A DNA stretch of 9,556 nucleotides from Candidatus Bathyarchaeota archaeon. Its GTDB lineage: Archaea > Thermoproteota > Bathyarchaeia > Bathyarchaeales > WAQA01. Under the pieces are notes generated by a model that was not told the origin of the DNA, did not search any database, and saw nothing but the letters and a program-made list of their open reading frames with translations. The first letter of the stretch is position 1, and each line of letters begins with the position of its first letter. Shown piece by piece: positions 1 to 6,265 of this stretch. The translations under genes and the position numbers were made by a program. The DNA lies in assembly GCA_015520475.1 (NCBI GenBank), contig WAQA01000250.1, positions 1-9,556 of the forward strand, read 5' to 3'.

Positions 1-2
1 GA

Positions 3-671
3 AGAACACTAGATGAGGCTGGAATAGTAAACCTGAACGTTCCAATACTCCAACCCTCCAGATTAAAAGAGGCGGTTAAAGAGGCAGATGTATACGTAAC
101 ATTCACAACGCCGAAGGCTGAACTTGAAAATCTACCGATAGTCGCGGATCTAGGTAAACGCATAGTGATGGGTACAACAGGCTTCACAGAAGACGAGATG
201 GACAGACTTGTAAGGACTGTTTCAAGCAGGGTTCCAGCGGTATTCGCGCCGAACTACGCATTAGGCATCAACATATTATTCAAGATGATCAAGGCCCTAT
301 CGATCTTCCCAGAAGACTATAACTTCAGCATAGCCGAGATACATCACATTAAGAAGAAGGATGCTCCAAGCGGAACAGCGAAGAAGATAGGTGAGATAAT
401 ATCTAAGATGAGAGGATACTCAAAGATAGTTTATGGAAGAGAAGGATTCAGTCCAAGAGGAAGGGATGAACTTGAAGTTCTCTCAGTAAGGGCTGGAGGA
501 GTACCAGGAATACACGATATCATAATTGCCGGACCACATGAGATGATTCGAATCGAGCATGTAGCCTTCTCCAGAAGAGTCTTCGCCCAAGGAGCATTAT
601 TCGCTGTTGAATGGATATACAGGCAGAGTAAGCCCGGAGTTTACTCTATGGATGATGTTCTGAGCGGATGA
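3..671 (+). CDS. dapB: 4-hydroxy-tetrahydrodipicolinate reductase, C-terminal ~222 residues (5' end outside window)
   Basis: DapB reduces the dehydrated DapA product to tetrahydrodipicolinate with NAD(P)H, the second committed step of DAP/lysine synthesis in the cytoplasm. The frame is open from base 3, so the gene enters from the left. About 30-45 residues carrying the nucleotide-binding GxxGRMG loop are missing. Numbering from the first visible codon, I see GTTGF (57-61), APNYALGIN (83-91), the catalytic block EIHHIKKKDAPSGTA (about 112-126) with the His-His-x-x-Lys arrangement, and a typical C-terminal part with VRAGGVPGIH and FAQGAL. A GTG at 165 begins an internal open frame but lies inside the conserved GTTG region, so it is not the start. 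The stop at 669-671 is 4 nt before the aspartate kinase gene, which supports one transcript. Identity is secure; only the N-terminus is unseen. Confidence 0.95.
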   Translation, partial: RTLDEAGIVNLNVPILQPSRLKEAVKEADVYVTFTTPKAELENLPIVADLGKRIVMGTTGFTEDEMDRLVRTVSSRVPAVFAPNYALGINILFKMIKALSIFPEDYNFSIAEIHHIKKKDAPSGTAKKIGEIISKMRGYSKIVYGREGFSPRGRDELEVLSVRAGGVPGIHDIIIAGPHEMIRIEHVAFSRRVFAQGALFAVEWIYRQSKPGVYSMDDVLSG

Positions 672-675
672 GCAT

Positions 676-1863
676 ATGGATCTAGTTGAGGGAAGAGTAA
701 TCGTCAAATTCGGCGGGGCAGACCTCTCAAACGGAGAGAAGATTAGAAGAGCCGCCGAGATGATAGCTAAATCAGCATATAAGGAAGTTGCCGTGGTAGT
801 CTCCGCCATGGGAGGATTCACAAACGAACTTGTCAAGATAATATCGGAGATAGGTGGCGTAGATGATAAAGGATACGCCGACATAGTCTCCATGGGTGAG
901 AGGACAAGCGCCCGCATATTCACAGCTGCGCTGAAGGCAAGAGGATTAAAATCCATTTATATAGAGCCAAGCATGGATGAATGGCCAATCATCACAGACA
1001 CAAACTATAAAGATGCAAAACCAGAGATGGAGGATACGAGATTACGTGTTAAGAGATTTATTGAGCCTCTACTCTCAGACACGGTTCCAGTCATATGCGG
1101 ATTCCTCGGAAGAGACAGGTATGGAAACATAACAACCCTCGGCAGGGGTGGAAGCGACACAACCGCACTGATCCTTGGAAACTGTCTGAGAGCCGAAGAG
1201 GTAATCCTCGTTAAAGAGACTGAAGGCGTGATGTCAGCCGACCCAAAAATAGTGCCTAAAGCAAAACCACTTAGAAGACTTGACATACATGAAATCTTCG
1301 CCTTAGCCCATGGAGGCGCAAAGATAATAAAGGCCGAAGCATTAAGATATAAACTTCCAGGGCAGAAGCTGAGAGTTGTAAGCTTCCATAATGGATTGAA
1401 TTCCCCTGGAACAGAGATAACGGGAGACTTCCAATTCAACTCGTTCGAGATAAATGAGAAGAGAGGATTGGCTGCTATAAGCATAGTATGCAGTATTAAC
1501 CCTGAAACGATAAGTTCACTCTTTAAGAGCTTAGGTGATAGGCCAATATATGGAGTAAGCACAGGAACAAGATCAATAACCATATTCACATCCTCGGATG
1601 GAATTAGGGAGACGTTAATGGATCTACATGACACAGGAACATTCAAGGCTGTAAGCCTAAAAGAGAATGTTGGGATGATACGGTTAACCCATCCAATATT
1701 CATTGACTCTCCAGGATGGATAGCTAAGATATCAGGCGCATTAGCCTCAAAGAACATTAACATTATAGAGGTCACTACAAGCAAGGCCTCAATAAACATT
1801 TTTATAGATGAATCTAGACTTGAAGATGCTGTTAGGGCGGTGAAGGAGAAGATTGACTCGTAA
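676..1863 (+). CDS. lysC: Aspartate kinase with two C-terminal ACT domains (divergent)
   Basis: It should phosphorylate aspartate to aspartyl-4-phosphate, the entry step to lysine, threonine and methionine. The 395-residue protein has an amino-acid-kinase domain (about 7-250) with KFGG (11-14), VVSAMGG (41-47), GER (74-76), GFLGRDRYGN (142-151) and the strongly diagnostic TLGRGGSDTTA (154-164). Two ACT-type regulatory regions follow, about 264-330 and 332-394; the second has the clearer SPGWIAKISGAL pattern. Several signatures differ from textbook aspartate kinases: KFGGAD where KFGGTS is usual, KETEG where TDVDG is usual, and GAKIIKAEA where GAKVLHPRA is usual. The first ACT lacks a clear PGV loop. 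ATG 676 fits the kinase N-terminus, with a weak GGATGA at 666-671 upstream. Its position between dapB and asd makes aspartate the most likely substrate. Feedback control by an amino acid is expected from the ACT domains, but the effector cannot be read from the sequence. Confidence 0.9.
   Translation: MDLVEGRVIVKFGGADLSNGEKIRRAAEMIAKSAYKEVAVVVSAMGGFTNELVKIISEIGGVDDKGYADIVSMGERTSARIFTAALKARGLKSIYIEPSMDEWPIITDTNYKDAKPEMEDTRLRVKRFIEPLLSDTVPVICGFLGRDRYGNITTLGRGGSDTTALILGNCLRAEEVILVKETEGVMSADPKIVPKAKPLRRLDIHEIFALAHGGAKIIKAEALRYKLPGQKLRVVSFHNGLNSPGTEITGDFQFNSFEINEKRGLAAISIVCSINPETISSLFKSLGDRPIYGVSTGTRSITIFTSSDGIRETLMDLHDTGTFKAVSLKENVGMIRLTHPIFIDSPGWIAKISGALASKNINIIEVTTSKASINIFIDESRLEDAVRAVKEKIDS
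1843..1848 (+). promoter_or_regulatory. Shine-Dalgarno supporting the TTG start of asd
   Basis: AAGGAG lies inside the 3' end of the kinase gene, 4 nt before the TTG at 1853. The asd frame has a TGA stop at 1841-1843, and no ATG or GTG occurs between that stop and the Rossmann-loop codons. TTG 1853 is therefore the only plausible start, and this site makes it credible. Confidence 0.7.
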
Positions 1864-2905
1864 AGTCGCAATATTAGGGGCAACCGGAACGGTTGGACAG
1901 AGATTCATACAGCTTCTTAACGGACATCCATGGTTCGAAGTGACCGTGTTAGCCGCCTCCGAGAGATCAGCCGGCAAGAAATATAGGGACGCATGTAACT
2001 GGAGACTGGAATCTGAGATGCCGGAGGAGATAGGGGAGATAACGGTTGTAAACACAGACTTAAAATCTGTTGATGCAGCAGGGGATGTAGACCTAGTATT
2101 CTCAGCCTTACCAGGTAGCTTAGCAGGTCCAATCGAAGAAGAATTCGCAGCCAAATATCCGGTTATCAGTAAGGCATCAGCACATAGACTCGACGAGGAC
2201 GTCCCCCTACTAATCCCAGAAGTCAACCCAGAACATTTAGATATGATCCAGATTCAGAGGGAGAGGAGAGGATGGGAAGGCTTCATCTCAAATGATCCGA
2301 ACTGCTCCACGATACAGCTGGCAATCTCACTTAAACCTTTAATGGAGTTCGGGCTGAGAAGAGTTATAGTTACAACCATGCAGGCGCTGAGCGGAGCTGG
2401 ATATCCAGGAGTAGCATCCCTCGACATAATAGATAATGTGATACCATACATCTCAAAGGAGGAAGAGAAGCTTGAAGTTGAAACAAAGAAGATACTTGGA
2501 ACATTCGATGGATCCAAAGTTAAGCCGGCTCCAATAGTTCTAAGCGCCAGCTGCAACAGGGTGAACGTGAAAGACGGCCACCTAGAAGCGGTCCACGTTG
2601 AATTGGAGGAGAACCCAGATGTTGAAGAGGTGAAGGAAGCATTCAGAAAGTTTAGGGGCGCCCCCCAAAAATTGAAGCTTCCATCAGCCCCTGAAGAACC
2701 TATAATCGTGAGGGAAGAGGTTGACAGGCCTCAGCCGAGATATGACCGTGACGCAGGTAATGGAATGAGTATAGTTATAGGTAGGGTGAGAAGGGATCCT
2801 GCTTTAACAATCAAATATTTATGCTTAGGTCATAACACCATTAGAGGCGCGGCTGGAGCTGGAATATTAAGCGCTGAACTGATGGTTGCGAAGGGAATCA
2901 TATAA
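1853..2905 (+). CDS. asd: Aspartate-semialdehyde dehydrogenase (archaeal/fungal branch)
   Basis: It reduces aspartyl-4-phosphate to aspartate semialdehyde with NADPH, directly after aspartate kinase. The 350-residue protein starts at a TTG that overlaps the kinase gene by 11 nt, so the two are probably translationally coupled. The Rossmann loop GATGTVGQRF is at 9-18, and the catalytic cysteine is Cys151 in SNDPNCST (147-153). The SASCNRVNVKDGH block (231-243) supplies the expected active-site histidine, His243, and is typical of the archaeal/fungal branch rather than the common bacterial one. Length is normal for that branch. One oddity is SKASAHR (106-112), where I expect SNA; Lys107 replaces an Asn usually seen there. 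A C6A5 run at 2661-2671 does not disturb the frame. The product feeds both the DAP branch encoded around it and threonine/methionine synthesis elsewhere. Confidence 0.95.
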   Translation: MTRKVAILGATGTVGQRFIQLLNGHPWFEVTVLAASERSAGKKYRDACNWRLESEMPEEIGEITVVNTDLKSVDAAGDVDLVFSALPGSLAGPIEEEFAAKYPVISKASAHRLDEDVPLLIPEVNPEHLDMIQIQRERRGWEGFISNDPNCSTIQLAISLKPLMEFGLRRVIVTTMQALSGAGYPGVASLDIIDNVIPYISKEEEKLEVETKKILGTFDGSKVKPAPIVLSASCNRVNVKDGHLEAVHVELEENPDVEEVKEAFRKFRGAPQKLKLPSAPEEPIIVREEVDRPQPRYDRDAGNGMSIVIGRVRRDPALTIKYLCLGHNTIRGAAGAGILSAELMVAKGII

Positions 2906-2914
2906 ACCGATCAG

Positions 2915-4207
2915 ATGATAGGGATGTTCCTTCCAGAAGTATATGAAGAGAGAGATGGCATACTGTACATTGACGGAGCCTCAACGGTAAAGTTAGCTGA
3001 AGAATTCGACACGCCATTATATGTAATAAGCGAGAACAGGATAAGGGAGAACTTTAGACGTCTAAAAGAAGCACTAACCAGGAATTATGGGAAGGTTAGA
3101 ATCTATTACTCGGCTAAAGCAAACACAAACCTATCTATACTCTCAATTCTAAGGTCTGAGGGAGCATACATCGACGCTGTAAGTCCAGGAGAGGTCTACA
3201 TAGCCTTAAAGGCTGGATTTCCACCTGGAAAAATACTATTTACTGGGACAAGCGTTAGAGATGACGAGCTTAAATTCCTAGTAGACTCGAACGTAACGGT
3301 AAATGTTGATTCATTATCAGAGTTGAGAAGGCTCCTAAGGATATCGAAGCCTAAAACAATCTCCGTAAGAGTTAACCCTGAAGTTGGAGCTGGACATCAC
3401 GCCCACGTAATCACAGCCGGCAGAAACTCTAAATTCGGAATCTACGAGGACATGGTGATAGAGGCGTACAGGACATCCAAATATTCTGGAGTTGAAAGAT
3501 TCGGCATCCACATGCATATAGGCTCCGGCATACTCAACATCGAACCATTCATACATGCATCTGAGAGGCTGCTCGACATAGCGGGAAGAATCCATAGGGA
3601 ATTATCTATAGACTTTGACTTTGTAGATTTCGGTGGAGGATTGGGGGTTCCATACAAACCTGAAGAGGAACCATTGAACATAGATCTCTACGCCGGAAAG
3701 CTTACTGATCTCTTCAAGAGAAAACTGGAGGAACATGATCTCGGGGAACCGGCACTCTGCATCGAGCCTGGAAGATACATTGTATGCGACGCATGCATCC
3801 TCCTTACAAGAGTAAACACGGTTAAGGTTACACCATACAGGAAGTTTGTGGGTGTGGACGCCGGATTCAACACGCTTGCCAGACCAGTAATGTATGGAGC
3901 GTACCATCACATCCTCGTAGCGAACAGGATGAACGCTGAGGTTGAGGAGAGATATGACGTGGCAGGTCCAATATGCGAATCTGGAGATCTACTGGCTAAG
4001 GATAGGCCTCTACCTAGAATATGTGAGGGGGATCTCCTCGCAATATTAAATGCAGGCGCATATGGATACTCGATGAGCTCCCAATATAACTCTAGACCGA
4101 GATGTGCAGAGGTACTTGTTAAGGATGGAAGATACTTCCCGGTGAGAAGTAGAGAGACATTTGAGGATCTGCTTAGAGGACAGAATCTTCCACCATGGCT
4201 TAAATAG
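2915..4207 (+). CDS. lysA: Diaminopimelate decarboxylase
   Basis: This PLP enzyme decarboxylates meso-DAP to L-lysine, the last step of the pathway. The 430-residue fold type III protein shows the PLP lysine in YYSAKANTNL (Lys68), HMHIGSG (199-205), DFGGGLGVPY (238-247) for phosphate binding, EPGRYIV (284-290), the active-site CESGD (354-358) from the partner subunit, and GAYGYSMSSQYNSRP (381-395), which distinguishes DAP decarboxylase from ornithine/arginine relatives. Length is normal. It begins 9 nt after the asd stop. ATG 2915 and ATG 2924 are both possible and differ by three residues; neither has a good Shine-Dalgarno, so translation may depend on ribosomes arriving from asd. Its presence shows that lysine is made through DAP and not through alpha-aminoadipate. 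The stop is 5 nt from that of the convergent hydrolase gene. Confidence 0.96.
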   Translation: MIGMFLPEVYEERDGILYIDGASTVKLAEEFDTPLYVISENRIRENFRRLKEALTRNYGKVRIYYSAKANTNLSILSILRSEGAYIDAVSPGEVYIALKAGFPPGKILFTGTSVRDDELKFLVDSNVTVNVDSLSELRRLLRISKPKTISVRVNPEVGAGHHAHVITAGRNSKFGIYEDMVIEAYRTSKYSGVERFGIHMHIGSGILNIEPFIHASERLLDIAGRIHRELSIDFDFVDFGGGLGVPYKPEEEPLNIDLYAGKLTDLFKRKLEEHDLGEPALCIEPGRYIVCDACILLTRVNTVKVTPYRKFVGVDAGFNTLARPVMYGAYHHILVANRMNAEVEERYDVAGPICESGDLLAKDRPLPRICEGDLLAILNAGAYGYSMSSQYNSRPRCAEVLVKDGRYFPVRSRETFEDLLRGQNLPPWLK

Positions 4208-4212
4208 AGGAT

Positions 4213-6195
4213 TTAATGGACAGAAGATTCTATCCCTATCCACTTCAATATCTCATTCACATCCGCTTCTTCCTCTTCTATTCTGAGGTTAGATGCGGCG
4301 TTAAAGGCTTCATAGACCCTTCTAGGAACCTCAACGCTGAGGAGGCCTTGAGTGTTATGTATGAACAGTCTTGAAGGAGCTATCAGGGCTGCAGCGGCAC
4401 TTAACCCTCCAGCCCGCCTCAACAATGGGATGAAGAGGCGGCATGTCCAGTCCATATCATCATCTGGATTGAAACCGTTCATGTCTATGACTATGGAGCC
4501 ATGACGGTCTAGGAATCCACCGGCTAGGAGGCTCCAAAGTCCAGCTTCACCAACCCCTACAACATCAACCGTTCCAGATGGCACCGTACCAATCAGGTAA
4601 TATGCAGCCGTTATTATGTCCTGAACCCTCTCAGCCACATCCGTCCTATTATAAGTTGTGAAGAACTTAATGTTTCTCCCTCTTCCCCTTACACCTTCAA
4701 GGTTTAAGTATTCACCCGTAGCGAAGCAGTCTATAAGTAGGATTATCCTATGATCCAATGCTGCTTTGACAAGCGGACTCATCCTTCCCTCATCAAAGTT
4801 TAAGAGGGCGTCCTTACCATCCTCATGGATAAGTAACGCTCCATCCTTAATGTTCAATCCGGACCGCTCCAGTTTATAGGCTGGAATATACATCCCCCTC
4901 CAACATAGGATTAAACGTTCCATTCTTACGTTGCCCATCCACCTCTCCTCTATAACTGAGGATTTAACCATTCCAGGTTCAGGCTTGATGGGGAGGAGTG
5001 AATGGTTATAGATCTCCCTTACAGCCTCCAAGCTTCTATTTAGGGATTCAAGGCCGCCATATCTGAGAGCCTCAATAACATCTTTAGCCCTCGAGATCAT
5101 GTATCTCCTCAGCTCATCAGAGTTCACCCTATTCCTTGGAGGCTCCACCCCATAGAAGACAAGTAGGTCCGGGATGCTCTCAACCTTGAATGGCTTCTCC
5201 TCCAGTACATCTTCACGCTCAACGTTCAGGAGCCACTTGCCGAACCATGAATAGACAGCTTCTCTACTCTCCCTATTATAGTTGTGGCCTGCAGCAAAGT
5301 GTTTGCAGCAGATCTTATCCTCAGCATTAAACAGCCTATAGATTCTCTTTATAGCTGGATATTCACATACAGGATTATCCCTGGTCCAGTCTCCTGAAGC
5401 AGATATTAGAAGTAGCGGTCTAGGGGCAGCTGCCGCGGCAATCTCAACATTACTGATTCCAATCCTTAAGTTTGGAGGATTCTCGCATAGGCATCCTCCC
5501 TGATAATGTGATGAAACCATGCAGACCGGCGCTGATACCTTGACACGTTCATCCACAGCCGTCAACATGAAGGTTTGTGTCCCGCCTCCAGAGGCACCTG
5601 TACATCCTATCCTTTCAGGATCAACGATATCTAGGCTCTGGAGGAAGTCTAATGCACGTATACTATTCCATAATTGAAGACCCATAAGGTTAATTCCCCA
5701 GAGGGCATCCGTCTCCTCAGATCCAAAGTCATGTCTCACCTGGAAACTGTCCAGGTAACCGACCATATCATATGAGAAGACAACATATCCCTGCCTAGCA
5801 AGGTTTATACATCTTCCAGGTACAGAGCACATGGTTGAGTCTTCAAGCCTCCCATGCTTCCAGTGGCCGTGTGGACATAGAACTCCAGGATGGGAGGACT
5901 CCCCGTCGATTGGAATGTACAGGTTACCCGTCACATAGAATCCCGGATAACTTTCAAAGTAAACCTTCTCTACGGCGTAGTCGCCCCTCATGATCCTCCC
6001 GAATCTTCTAGGGTTGAGAGGGGTCCTTTCAGGTATAGGCCATAACCCGCAGCATATGAGTATATGCCTCTTTATATACTCGGCCCTTCCAATCCACTCC
6101 TCCCTGCTTCTATATCTTGGCAGGGTATAATGGGCGTGCTCATCCTTAACATTCCATACTCTCTCATCGAGCTCCAGAAATTCTCTTGTGGACAT
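4213..6195 (-). CDS. Acetyl-xylan-esterase-like alpha/beta hydrolase with a degenerate second hydrolase domain
   Basis: A 660-residue serine hydrolase of the acetyl xylan esterase/dienelactone hydrolase-like group. The N-terminal catalytic domain (about 70-325) has PHGHW (108-112) near the oxyanion hole, the nucleophile elbow GASGGG (200-205, Ser202), the GGCLCENPPNLR block (233-244), APRPLLLISASGDWT (257-271, probable acid Asp269) and AAGHNYN (301-307, His304), so the triad looks complete. After a helical linker, residues about 450-620 again resemble an alpha/beta hydrolase core, but the elbow reads GVGEAG (547-552) with Gly549 at the nucleophile position, so this half is probably inactive. 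I see no signal peptide or membrane segment, which points to a cytoplasmic enzyme acting on imported acetylated sugars or another ester; the true substrate is unknown. Twelve of its 15 cysteines lie before residue 300. ATG 6195 has a well-spaced Shine-Dalgarno. Confidence 0.8.
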   Translation of the reverse strand: MSTREFLELDERVWNVKDEHAHYTLPRYRSREEWIGRAEYIKRHILICCGLWPIPERTPLNPRRFGRIMRGDYAVEKVYFESYPGFYVTGNLYIPIDGESSHPGVLCPHGHWKHGRLEDSTMCSVPGRCINLARQGYVVFSYDMVGYLDSFQVRHDFGSEETDALWGINLMGLQLWNSIRALDFLQSLDIVDPERIGCTGASGGGTQTFMLTAVDERVKVSAPVCMVSSHYQGGCLCENPPNLRIGISNVEIAAAAAPRPLLLISASGDWTRDNPVCEYPAIKRIYRLFNAEDKICCKHFAAGHNYNRESREAVYSWFGKWLLNVEREDVLEEKPFKVESIPDLLVFYGVEPPRNRVNSDELRRYMISRAKDVIEALRYGGLESLNRSLEAVREIYNHSLLPIKPEPGMVKSSVIEERWMGNVRMERLILCWRGMYIPAYKLERSGLNIKDGALLIHEDGKDALLNFDEGRMSPLVKAALDHRIILLIDCFATGEYLNLEGVRGRGRNIKFFTTYNRTDVAERVQDIITAAYYLIGTVPSGTVDVVGVGEAGLWSLLAGGFLDRHGSIVIDMNGFNPDDDMDWTCRLFIPLLRRAGGLSAAAALIAPSRLFIHNTQGLLSVEVPRRVYEAFNAASNLRIEEEEADVNEILKWIGIESSVH

Positions 6196-6202
6196 TTATG
6201 GT

Positions 6203-6208
6203 TCACCT
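6203..6208 (-). promoter_or_regulatory. Ribosome binding site of the hydrolase gene
   Basis: On the minus strand AGGTGA lies 7 nt upstream of the ATG ending at 6195. It matches six bases of the archaeal anti-Shine-Dalgarno complement AGGAGGTGAT and supports both this start and leadered translation. Confidence 0.7.
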
Positions 6209-6238
6209 TGAACAGTATCGGTTTTTACTCTTTAAGCC

Positions 6239-6252
6239 AGTTATAGATTTTC
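6239..6252 (-). promoter_or_regulatory. Possible archaeal BRE/TATA promoter of the hydrolase gene
   Basis: In the 70-nt gap between the MoeA-PBP stop and the hydrolase start, the minus strand reads GAAAATCTATAA, which resembles a purine-rich BRE followed by a TATA box. It lies about 45-57 nt before the ATG, leaving room for a short leader that holds the AGGTGA site. Archaeal promoters are weakly defined and this is only a candidate. Read-through from the moe genes is also possible, as I see no T-rich terminator in the gap. Confidence 0.25.
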
Positions 6253-6265
6253 TTGTCGGGAATCT

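Noticed and set aside
165..167. GTG as the start of a short dapB
   Set aside because: Upstream codons continue in frame with DapB-like sequence (TFTTPKAELENLPIVADLGK), and the GTG lies within the core Rossmann domain. The gene simply begins outside the window.
1005..1883. Long (292-codon) open frame antisense to the aspartate kinase gene
   Set aside because: It is complementary to a gene with clear family motifs, shows no recognisable domain of its own and reads as low-complexity Ser/Leu-rich peptide. The codon bias of the real gene explains it.
2661..2671. C6A5 run in asd as a programmed frameshift site
   Set aside because: The protein before and after stays in one frame with conserved family sequence through to a normal C-terminus, and no useful alternative frame follows.
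6214..6230. T-rich stretch in the intergenic gap as a terminator
   Set aside because: The T run is on the plus strand, where no gene ends. On the minus strand, where the MoeA-PBP transcript runs, the same stretch is A-rich.
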